Source: Cupriavidus necator
GTDB lineage: Bacteria; Pseudomonadota; Gammaproteobacteria; Burkholderiales; Burkholderiaceae
Direction of reading: 5' to 3'
Assembly (NCBI RefSeq): GCF_013141915.1
Contig: NZ_SROX01000015.1
Coordinates: 1 to 64,000, forward strand
DNA length: 64,000 nt
Shown here: positions 52,434-59,820 of the stretch, one piece after another
Layout: each line of letters opens with the position of its first letter
Numbering within the stretch: position 1 is the first letter of the stretch
Program-made: the position numbers and the translations under genes
The notes under the pieces: model-generated
The model's input: only the letters and a program-made list of their open reading frames with translations
Databases searched by the model: none
What the model was told of the DNA's origin: nothing

Positions 52434-53429
52434 ATGACACGCTACTTTGCCTTCAACGGCGACGCCGACGGCCTGTGCGCCCTGCAGCAACTGCGCCTGG
52501 CCCATCGTTTGCACGCTGGCGATGCCACGCTGGTAACCGGCGTCAAGCGCGATATCCGGTTGCTCGAGCGGATCGACGCCCGTGCCGGCGATACCGTGAC
52601 GGCGCTGGACATCTCGCTCGAACAAAACCGCGGGGGCCTGCTGCGGCTGCTGGGCGCCGGCGTCCGGGTGGACTACTTCGACCACCACCATGCCGGCGAG
52701 CTGCCGGCACATGCCGGGCTGCGTGCGCATATCGACGAGGGGGCGCAAGTCTGCACCAGCATCCTGGTCGACCGCCACCTCGCCGGCCGCCACCGGCGCT
52801 GGGCGATCACCGCGGCCTTCGGCGACAACCTCGGCGATGTCGCGCGCAGCATGGCGGCGCAGCTGGGGCTGGACGGATGCCAGACGGCGGTACTGGAACG
52901 GCTCGGCACCTGCCTGAACTACAACGCCTACGGCGAGTGCGTGGCCGACCTGCATTGCGATCCCGGCGAACTCGCGCAGCACATGCTGCCCTTCGCCGAC
53001 CCGCTGGACTTCGCCACGCAGTGCGCCACGTACACGCTGCTGTGCGAGGGCTACGAGGACGACATGGCCCAGGCGCGCCGGCTATCGCCCGTGCATGAGA
53101 TGCCCGGGGCCGCGCTGCTGGTGCTGCCCGACGCACCATGGGCACGGCGCGCGATCGGCGTGCTGGCCAACGAGTTGGTGCGCGGACGTCCCGGCGACGC
53201 GATCGGCCTGTTGTCGCCCCGGTCCGGCGGCGGCTTCGTGGTCAGCGTGCGGGTGCCGGCGCACAGCGTTACCGGCGCGGCAGACTTTTGCCGCGCCTTC
53301 GAAACCGGCGGCGGGCGGCGCCTGGCCGGTGGTATCAACCACCTGCCCGACGCCGACGTGGAACGCTTCACGCGCAGCTTTGCCGACTGCTTCGGCGCGC
53401 CGCTCAGGCCGGCGGGACAAACTCCGTAA
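52434..53429 (+). CDS. DHH-family phosphoesterase (candidate PAP or oligonucleotide phosphatase)
   Basis: A 331-residue protein of the DHH/DHHA1 superfamily. The metal-site motifs are in order: Asp10/Asp12 (FNGDADG), Asp59 (ALDIS), Asp83-His84-His85 (YFDHHH) and Asp131 (AFGDN). A DHHA1-like C-terminal end has GGGRRLAGGINHLP. NrnA-type members hydrolyse nanoRNA and 3'-phosphoadenosine 5'-phosphate, the by-product of sulfotransferases. Because it lies downstream of a sulfotransferase, PAP removal is an attractive role, but this is inference. Its 3' end overlaps the convergent RibBA-like gene by 26 bp. Confidence 0.85.
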   Translation: MTRYFAFNGDADGLCALQQLRLAHRLHAGDATLVTGVKRDIRLLERIDARAGDTVTALDISLEQNRGGLLRLLGAGVRVDYFDHHHAGELPAHAGLRAHIDEGAQVCTSILVDRHLAGRHRRWAITAAFGDNLGDVARSMAAQLGLDGCQTAVLERLGTCLNYNAYGECVADLHCDPGELAQHMLPFADPLDFATQCATYTLLCEGYEDDMAQARRLSPVHEMPGAALLVLPDAPWARRAIGVLANELVRGRPGDAIGLLSPRSGGGFVVSVRVPAHSVTGAADFCRAFETGGGRRLAGGINHLPDADVERFTRSFADCFGAPLRPAGQTP

Positions 53430-54504
53430 CCTCCAGGTCGAAGCCGGTCACGGCGCGATACGGCACCGGATGGCTCAGCAGACGCAGCTTGTGCGCGCCC
53501 ACGTCGCGCAGGATCTGCGCGCCGACGCCGAGCGCGCGTTGCGCGAAGGCCGGCGCGGGCGCGGCGGCGGACGGGGCGGCCAGCCGCTCCAGCCGTTGCT
53601 GCGGCGACTCGCGCTCATCCAGCAGCACCAGCACGCCGCAGCCCTCGGCGCCGATCCGTTCCAGCGCACGCTCCAGGTTCCACGCCTTCGGCGCGGGCGC
53701 GCCGAAGGCCAGCACGTCGCGCTGCATTTCGACTGCCTGGACGCGGGTCAGCACGGGTGTCTGCGGATCAGGCTGGCCGAGCACCAGCGCTAGGTGCAGC
53801 GCGTCCACCGGCGCGTCATGGTAGGCGTGCACGGTGAAGCGCCCGAACGGCGTGGCCAGTTCGGTCGAGCGGGTCCGGCGCAGCGCGCCCTCGGTCAGCA
53901 ACCGGTGGTGGATCAGCGCGCTGACGGAAACCGCCGGCAGGCCGTGGCGCCGGGCGAAGGCCAGCAGGGCCGGTCCGCGCAGCAGCTCGCCGTCGTCATC
54001 CAGCACCATCGTGTAGGCGCCGGCCGCGACGCGCCCGGCCAGCCGCGGCAGGTCGGAGCACGCTTCGGCAAAGCCCGCGCGGCGCAGCACGCCGTCCGGC
54101 TGCGCCACCACCGGGAAGACATGGCCGGGCTGGACCAGGTCGTGCGGCCGGGCGCGCGGCGCCGCCGCCACGCGCAGCGTCAGCGCGCGGTCGGCGGCGG
54201 AAATGCCGGTGCTGACGCCGCTGGCGGCCTCGATCGACACGGTGTAGCGCTCGCGCTGGCGCTGGCTGGCTGCCATCGGCGGCAATTGCAGCAGCGCGCG
54301 GCGTGCCTCGGTGATGGCCATGCACACCAGGCCGCGCGCCTCGGTGGCCATGAAGTTGACGTCGGCCTCGGTGGCGCGCTCGGCGGCCACCAGCACGCAG
54401 CCGGTGGCTTCCGCGGTCTCGTCCTCGAGCACCAGCACGCGCTGGCCCGCGGCCAGCGTCGCCAGCACCTCGGCCATCGGCGGCAGTGCGGGCGCGGGGC
54501 TCAT
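53404..54504 (-). CDS. RibBA-like protein with altered active sites
   Basis: A 366-residue protein with the two-domain plan of RibBA. In the DHBP-synthase half the INFMA-type and GVSTGISAADRA blocks are kept, but the acidic RENEGD loop is AEATGC, the GHTEA metal histidine is replaced (AGFAEA) and the CEI glutamate block reads YTMVL. In the GTP cyclohydrolase II half the zinc motif CDCxxQ is missing. So neither reaction is expected in its usual form. It overlaps the esterase gene by four bases. It may bind a related ligand or have a new activity. Confidence 0.82.
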   Translation of the reverse strand: MSPAPALPPMAEVLATLAAGQRVLVLEDETAEATGCVLVAAERATEADVNFMATEARGLVCMAITEARRALLQLPPMAASQRQRERYTVSIEAASGVSTGISAADRALTLRVAAAPRARPHDLVQPGHVFPVVAQPDGVLRRAGFAEACSDLPRLAGRVAAGAYTMVLDDDGELLRGPALLAFARRHGLPAVSVSALIHHRLLTEGALRRTRSTELATPFGRFTVHAYHDAPVDALHLALVLGQPDPQTPVLTRVQAVEMQRDVLAFGAPAPKAWNLERALERIGAEGCGVLVLLDERESPQQRLERLAAPSAAAPAPAFAQRALGVGAQILRDVGAHKLRLLSHPVPYRAVTGFDLEVTEFVPPA

Positions 54505-55469
54505 GCCGCCTCCTGGCTGCGGTGGACGCCGAAGGCCTGGCGCAGCGACGCGGCGGCCGCATCCAGCGCGTGGCTGGCGGCATCGATCACGCCCTGCATG
54601 CTGGCGAAGCCGTGGCACTGGCCCGGCCAGCGCTGCACGGCGGCATTGCCGCCCGCGCGCTGCAGCGCCTCGCCGTAGGCCTCGCCCTGGTCGCGCAGCG
54701 GATCGAATTCGGCGGTGATGATGGTGGCCGGCGGCAGGCCCTGCAGGTCGCGCTGGTGCAGCGGGCTGGCGCGGACATCAGCGGCATCGGCGGGCGTGGC
54801 GAGGTACTGGGCGCGGTACCAGTCCAGCTCCGCGGCGCTGAGGAAGTAGCCCTGCGCGCAGTCGCGATAGCTTGCGCTGGCCGTGGCTGCATCGCTGCAG
54901 TCCAGCCAGGGGTAGAGCAGCAGCTGGTGCCGCAGGGCGATGCCGCTGCCGCGCAGCGCCTGGCAGACCACGGCGGCCAGGTTGCCGCCGGCACTGTCGC
55001 CGGCGACAGCCAGCCGGGACGGGTCGGCCCCCAGCCTGGCCGCATGCGTGGCGGCCCAGCGCACCGCGGCGACGGCATCGTCGGGCGCGGCCGGGAAGCG
55101 CGCCTCGGGCGCGAGCCGGTAGTCGACCGACAGCACCAGCGCGCCGCTGCGGCAGGCCAGGCTGCGGCAGATGTTGTCGTGCGAATCGAGGCCGCACAGG
55201 ACAAAGCCGCCGCCGTGAAAGTACACCAGCAGCGGTCGAGGCGCGCTGTCGCCGCAAGCTTCGCCGGGGCGATAGAGGCGGGCGTTCAGCGGGCCCGCGG
55301 CGCCATCGATGGCGAGGTCTTGCTGCGCGGCGACGGGATCGCCGGGCGCGAACGCCGGCATGGCTGCCAGCGCGGCGCGGTAGTCGGCGGCGCGCAGCGT
55401 GGAGAAATCGGGGCTGGGCATGGCGGCCATGGCTTCAAGCATGGCACGGGCCTGGGGATCGAGCGGCAT
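54501..55469 (-). CDS. Alpha/beta hydrolase, HSL-type esterase
   Basis: A 322-residue esterase of the hormone-sensitive-lipase group. The oxyanion motif HGGGF, nucleophile elbow GDSAGG, acid in EFDPLRD and histidine in CHGF complete the catalytic set. No signal peptide is present, so it is cytoplasmic. It is between an SDR and the RibBA-like gene in one minus-strand operon. It could hydrolyse an ester formed by Baeyer-Villiger-type oxidation, for example by the luciferase-like or other flavin enzymes nearby, which is inference. Confidence 0.92.
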   Translation of the reverse strand: MPLDPQARAMLEAMAAMPSPDFSTLRAADYRAALAAMPAFAPGDPVAAQQDLAIDGAAGPLNARLYRPGEACGDSAPRPLLVYFHGGGFVLCGLDSHDNICRSLACRSGALVLSVDYRLAPEARFPAAPDDAVAAVRWAATHAARLGADPSRLAVAGDSAGGNLAAVVCQALRGSGIALRHQLLLYPWLDCSDAATASASYRDCAQGYFLSAAELDWYRAQYLATPADAADVRASPLHQRDLQGLPPATIITAEFDPLRDQGEAYGEALQRAGGNAAVQRWPGQCHGFASMQGVIDAASHALDAAAASLRQAFGVHRSQEAA

Positions 55470-55516
55470 GGTGTCTCCGGGATGGCGATGGGGAGTCCGG
55501 TGGGAATCCGGGGGAA

Positions 55517-56332
55517 TCAGGCTGGGAGCGCGAATGACGGCGGGCTGCCGGCGGCAATGCCCTGCGCGCGTGCCAGCGCCGCGTGCGCGGCCTGCTCATG
55601 CGGCAGGATCCAGAACCGGCCAGCGCAGACGCCGTCCAGGATGCAGCGCGCGACCGCGTCCGGCGTCATGCCGGCAGCAATGCCGCCGCGCAGCGCACCG
55701 TTCATCTGGAGCACTTCCTGCGGCCCGCCCTGGTCCAGGCCCGCGGCGATGCCCGTGGCGACCGGGCCGGGGCAGACCACGGACACGCCCAGCGGCAGGC
55801 CGGCCGCCTGCAGCTCCAGCGCGAGCCCTTCGCTCAATGCCACCACGGCCTGCTTGGACAGCGTGTAGGGCGCCAGCCAGGGCCCGACGGCGAGGCCCGC
55901 CATCGACGCCACGTTGACGATATGCCCCGAGCCCTGCGCGGCCATGCGCGGCACGAAGCAGCGCAGCGCATGCAGCACGCTCCACAGGTTGACGCGCATG
56001 ACATGGTCGAACACTTCGGGCGGCAATTCCCAGCAGCGGCCGGTGGCCAGCACGCCGGCGTTGTTGAACAGCAGGTCGACACGGCCCAGTTGCCGGAAGC
56101 TCTCGTCGCAAAGGTGCGCAATCTGCCGCGCGTCGCATACGTCGGTGGGCACGGCGACGACGCTCGCGCCGTCGTGCGCCAGCGCCGCGCGTGCGGCTTC
56201 GAGCGCTTCGGCATCGATATCGGCCAGCGCCAGCGCGTAGCCTTGCGCCGCCAGCGCCAGCGCCAGCGCGCGCCCGATGCCGCTGGCCGCTCCGGTGATC
56301 ACTGCGGCTTGCTGCCGCGGGGTTGCCGCCAT
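55517..56332 (-). CDS. SDR-family oxidoreductase
   Basis: A 271-residue classical short-chain dehydrogenase with TGAASGIG (about 13-20), NNAG and the YTLSK active site in place of the usual YxASK. AGGAG precedes the start at 56332. It heads a minus-strand operon with the esterase and RibBA-like genes. A GTCC-CGCG-GGAC dyad at 56537-56548 lies about 200 bp upstream. Confidence 0.92.
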   Translation of the reverse strand: MAATPRQQAAVITGAASGIGRALALALAAQGYALALADIDAEALEAARAALAHDGASVVAVPTDVCDARQIAHLCDESFRQLGRVDLLFNNAGVLATGRCWELPPEVFDHVMRVNLWSVLHALRCFVPRMAAQGSGHIVNVASMAGLAVGPWLAPYTLSKQAVVALSEGLALELQAAGLPLGVSVVCPGPVATGIAAGLDQGGPQEVLQMNGALRGGIAAGMTPDAVARCILDGVCAGRFWILPHEQAAHAALARAQGIAAGSPPSFALPA

Positions 56333-56725
56333 GGTGGAAGTCTCCTGAAAACGGCGGCGTCCATCGCCGCGCATGGCTTCTTGTAGCGGCGGCGCGGCGC
56401 GCGGGCATCGTCTGTTTGGGTAAGGACGGCCCTGCGCCACCGGTTGCATAGGGGTTTGCCCTTGCCGGGCGGGCATGGGTCTGTCCTTAGTCTGTTTGGA
56501 GTATGTGTTTGCGCGGCCGGCGCGTGACGATGGGCCTGTCCCGCGGGACTAGTCCGGCTTGCGTGCGCGGCCGGGCCGCCTAGGGCAAACCATGAAGGCG
56601 GGGGCCAGCCGCGACCCCTTTGCCGTCCCTATAATCGGTTCACAAAAAAAGGGCCAGAGAGCCCGCACAGCCAGCGGCCCGGTTCGTCCGGAGCGTTGAG
56701 CACGCCACAATGGAGACAGAGGAAA
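56333..56725. promoter_or_regulatory. Divergent promoter region with GTCC-N4-GGAC dyad
   Basis: This 393-bp region between the SDR operon and the LuxR gene holds a perfect GTCC-CGCG-GGAC dyad (56537-56548, element 56534-56551) next to a GGACTAGTCC palindrome (56546-56555). The element is a looser relative of those at 49085-49149, 58337 and 59738. No gene is seen in it. Confidence 0.5.
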
Positions 56726-57910
56726 ATGCTGATGGAGGTTAGCCAGAGCCAGGCGGCCGCACACCTGTTCGCGCAGGCGACGGTGTCGCTGTCGGAGTTC
56801 AGCGCATTGCTGGGCAATATCTACCAGGGCCCGATGGAGCAGGTGCCATGGGGCAAGGCGCTGGAGCAGATCCGGCGCCAGCTCAATGCCAATTACGCCA
56901 CGCTGATCCTGCGCTCGCCGGCCACCGATCGTCCCGGGCTGATGATCAACGCGTCCGAGCATGGCTCGACCCTGCCGGGCGAGACCTCCTACAACAACTA
57001 CTACTACGCGCTGGACCCTTTCATCGGGCTGCCGTCGGACCGGGTGGTGACCATCGACGAGCATCTCGGGCCCGGCATGTGGTGCAAGAGCGAGCTCTAC
57101 CAGCAGTTCCTCAAGGACGTCGGCATCCGCTACATCCTCGGTGCCGACCTGCGCACCGACGACGGCGTCGAGTGCCGCTTCCGCGTGTGCCGCGACCATG
57201 ACGGCCCCGACTTCTCCGCCGCGGACAAGGCCCTGTGCACCTCCCTGCTGCCGCACCTGAAGCGCGCGGTGGACCTGCACTCGCGCCTGGACGTGGTCGA
57301 GTCGGAACGTACCGTCTATGCCAGCGCCATCGACCGCATGCTGGTCGGCATGGTGATCCTGGACGAGTCGGGCACCATCATCAAGACCAATGCCGCCGCC
57401 GATGAAATCCTGGGCGCCAAGGACGGCATCCGCGTCGCCAAGGGCGGGCTGGACGTGGAGTACGGCCAGGAGAACCGCAAGTTCCAGCGCCTGCTGCGCC
57501 AGGCCATGATGGGCCACCTCGGCACCGCGCCGGCGCTGATGGAGGCGATGTCGATCACGCGTCCGTCCGGCAGCGCCAGGCTGGGCGTGCTGATCCGCAC
57601 CATCCCGCTGAGCGAGTGGTCCGAGGACAACCGCAAGCGCCCCGCCTGCGTGGTGTTTATCCGCGACCCCGAGCGCCGCTCGCAGGCCTCGCACGACGTG
57701 GTGCGCCAGCTGTTCGACCTAACCCCGGCCGAGACGCAGCTGGCGCTGCAGCTGGCCAACGGGCTGACGCTCGATGAAGCCGCGGACGAACTCGGCATCA
57801 GCAAGAACACCGCACGCGCGCACCTGCGTGCGATCTTCTCCAAGACCGGCGTGACCCGCCAGGCCACGCTGGTGCGCATGCTGCTGAGCAGCGTGATCTC
57901 GCTGGGCTAG
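56726..57910 (+). CDS. LuxR-type transcriptional regulator (paralogue 2)
   Basis: A 394-residue regulator homologous over its length to that at 44790-45926. The shared N-terminal blocks are (I/L)YQGP, ATDRPGLM(I)NAS, YYALDPF and VGIRYILGA; a VILDESG PAS-like segment follows near 215, and the LuxR helix-turn-helix is at about 335-390. It lacks a phosphoacceptor receiver motif. AGAGGA lies just before the start at 56726; 56732 is the alternative. It probably binds the RTCC-N4-RGAC elements of the region, perhaps together with its paralogue. Confidence 0.88.
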   Translation: MLMEVSQSQAAAHLFAQATVSLSEFSALLGNIYQGPMEQVPWGKALEQIRRQLNANYATLILRSPATDRPGLMINASEHGSTLPGETSYNNYYYALDPFIGLPSDRVVTIDEHLGPGMWCKSELYQQFLKDVGIRYILGADLRTDDGVECRFRVCRDHDGPDFSAADKALCTSLLPHLKRAVDLHSRLDVVESERTVYASAIDRMLVGMVILDESGTIIKTNAAADEILGAKDGIRVAKGGLDVEYGQENRKFQRLLRQAMMGHLGTAPALMEAMSITRPSGSARLGVLIRTIPLSEWSEDNRKRPACVVFIRDPERRSQASHDVVRQLFDLTPAETQLALQLANGLTLDEAADELGISKNTARAHLRAIFSKTGVTRQATLVRMLLSSVISLG

Positions 57911-58263
57911 CTGGCGGGTGCAAGCTTTGCGCTGAGCACCAGCGCAAAGCCCTCTGGCGTGCGCAGGACCGCGCGGGTCTCGTGCGGTCCCTGCGCCGCG
58001 GCCTGCGTCACGGTGGCGCCGGCCTGCACCAGCCGCGCTATGGCCGCGGCGATATCGTCTCCTGCCTCCACCCTGAAGGCCAGCGCGGGCTGGTCGACCA
58101 GCCGTTCCTCGCCGGCCACCAGCGCCAGCGTCAGCGCGCCGGCGTCGAGCGCGCAATAGCGGTCGGCATCACGGAACTTCAATGGCAGTCCCAGTGCTTC
58201 GGTGAAGAACGGCAGCGCGGCGTCAATGTCCGCGACGGGGTAAAGCAGCAGCCTGGCTTGCAT
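57907..58263 (-). CDS. VOC-family protein
   Basis: A 118-residue single-repeat glyoxalase/bleomycin-resistance-fold protein, starting RLLLYPVADIDAALPFF and ending TPEGFALVLSAK. It overlaps the convergent LuxR gene by four bases at the 3' end. Its start at 58263 is divergent from the luciferase-like gene, with about 200 bp between. The substrate is unknown; it may be a small binding or resistance protein. Confidence 0.87.
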   Translation of the reverse strand: MQARLLLYPVADIDAALPFFTEALGLPLKFRDADRYCALDAGALTLALVAGEERLVDQPALAFRVEAGDDIAAAIARLVQAGATVTQAAAQGPHETRAVLRTPEGFALVLSAKLAPAS

Positions 58264-58336
58264 GGAGTCTGTTCCTTTCGATAAGCGCGGGCGGTATGCC
58301 CGGTGCCCATGATAGGGACGCGCCCCGCGCGGCTCA

Positions 58337-58354
58337 TAATCCAATCAGACGATG
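58337..58354 (+). promoter_or_regulatory. 18-bp element upstream of the luciferase-like gene
   Basis: TAATCCAATCAGACGATG matches the elements at 49132-49149 and 59738-59755 at the invariant positions of TARTCC-N3-C-R-GACGA-N-G. It lies 117 bp before the ATG at 58471 on the coding strand. Confidence 0.6.
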
Positions 58355-58470
58355 TTGCAACGCCCTGCGCCGACCACACTGCGATCACACCGGCCGCTTC
58401 CGGCCCAAGGCGCAGCGCCTCGCAGTGCCCCGGACGCGGCCTGGTACCGACAAACCGAGAGGGGACTGCA

Positions 58471-59622
58471 ATGCGTTTTTCGCTGATCTATGAAGCCCAG
58501 ACCGTCGATGCCTCGCGCGCCGGCGACCACAAGGTGTTCGACGACATCATGGAACAGGTGGTGCTGGCCGAGGACATGGGCTTTGACGTGGTCTGGGCGG
58601 TCGAGCACACCGCGCTGACCAACTACGCGCACATGAGCGCGCCGGAGACGTTCCTGGCCTTCGTCGCCGGGCGCACGCAGCGCATCGGCATCGGCCACGG
58701 CGTGGTCTGCCTGCCGCCGGCGATGAACCATCCGGTGAAGGTGGCCGAGCGCATCGCCACGCTCGACATCCTGTCGGGCGGCCGCGTGCACTTTGGCGTG
58801 GGCAAGGGCGGCACCCAGCAGGAAGCCGGCACCTTCGGCTACGACCTGAACAGCCTGCACCCGATGATCGACGAGTCGATGTACCTGATCCCGAAGATCA
58901 TGACCCAGGACGAGATCGAGCACGACGGCGAGTTCATCAAGATCCCGCGCCGCCCGATCCACCCCAAGCCGCGCCAGGATCCGCACCCGCTGATGTACCT
59001 GGCCTGCACCAACGCCGACACGCTGCAGCGCGCCGGCGCGCGCGGCATGGGCGCGCTGGTGCTCGGCTTCGGCGGGCCCGAGGATGTGGCGAAGAAGAGC
59101 GAGATCTATCGCACTGCATGGGAGTGCCGCAAGCCCGAGGACCAGGTGGGCTTCCGCCCGCACCAGCACCTCGCGGCACTGTGCCCGACCATCGTGCTGG
59201 AAGACGGACTGGCCGCGCGCAAGATCGGCATCAAGGGACAGCGCTACTTCATGGAGTCGCTGTCGTATTGGTATGCCGGTGGCGAGCGTCCTGACCCGTC
59301 GACGTGGGACGAGGAGCATGTCACGGCGACCGACGCGCAGGGCAAGGCGGTGATCAACACGAAGTTTGCATCGGAGAAGGTCTCGGTGGATTTCAGCGAT
59401 CCGTCGATGATGATGCTGAACCCCAACCATGCCTACGGCACGGTGGAGGACTGCATCGGCTACGTGCAGCGCCTGATCGATGCCGGCGCGGACGAGATCC
59501 TGTTCATCTGCCAGATGGGCACGGTGCCGCAGTGGGCACAGCTGGAGACCATCCGCAATATCGGCGAGTACGTGATCCCGCATTTCCGCAAGCAGGGCCG
59601 CAAGCTGCGGGCGCTGGCCTGA
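58471..59622 (+). CDS. Luciferase-like (LLM class) flavin-dependent monooxygenase
   Basis: A 383-residue (beta/alpha)8 bacterial-luciferase-family protein. The N-terminal RFSLIYEAQ, GFDVVWAVEHTALTNYAH and RIGIGHGVVCLPPAMNHPVKVAERIATLDILSGGR-type region (split here) are characteristic. It uses reduced FMN or F420; in a proteobacterium FMNH2 supplied by a reductase such as that at 62790-63350 is likely. Possible reactions are Baeyer-Villiger oxidation or hydroxylation. The start at 58471 has GAGGGG upstream. Confidence 0.88.
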   Translation: MRFSLIYEAQTVDASRAGDHKVFDDIMEQVVLAEDMGFDVVWAVEHTALTNYAHMSAPETFLAFVAGRTQRIGIGHGVVCLPPAMNHPVKVAERIATLDILSGGRVHFGVGKGGTQQEAGTFGYDLNSLHPMIDESMYLIPKIMTQDEIEHDGEFIKIPRRPIHPKPRQDPHPLMYLACTNADTLQRAGARGMGALVLGFGGPEDVAKKSEIYRTAWECRKPEDQVGFRPHQHLAALCPTIVLEDGLAARKIGIKGQRYFMESLSYWYAGGERPDPSTWDEEHVTATDAQGKAVINTKFASEKVSVDFSDPSMMMLNPNHAYGTVEDCIGYVQRLIDAGADEILFICQMGTVPQWAQLETIRNIGEYVIPHFRKQGRKLRALA

Positions 59623-59652
59623 GTAGTGCAGGCATTCGGGTCCGCTGCGCCT

Positions 59653-59700
59653 CGCTCCCCTCTCCCGCTGGCGGGAGAGGGGCGGGGGTGAGGGCCAGCG
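59653..59700. repeat. GC-rich inverted-repeat element
   Basis: A full copy of the hairpin element CCCCTCTCCCGC-TG-GCGGGAGAGGGG with GGGGGTGAGGG tail lies between the luciferase-like and HsaA-like genes. It is nearly identical to the copy at 45947-45992. Confidence 0.7.
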
Positions 59701-59737
59701 CATCCACGAAGTACCACACCCCAGCGCACGACACAGC

Positions 59738-59755
59738 TAGTCCCAACAGACGATG
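59738..59755 (+). promoter_or_regulatory. 18-bp element upstream of the HsaA-like operon
   Basis: TAGTCCCAACAGACGATG shares all invariant positions with the elements at 49085-49149 and 58337-58354. It lies 66 bp before the GTG start at 59821. Confidence 0.65.
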
Positions 59756-59820
59756 GCACGCCGCCGCGCCGGTGCAAACATCGATGCCAGCCACAAAACC
59801 AGGCAAACAAGGAGACCGCG

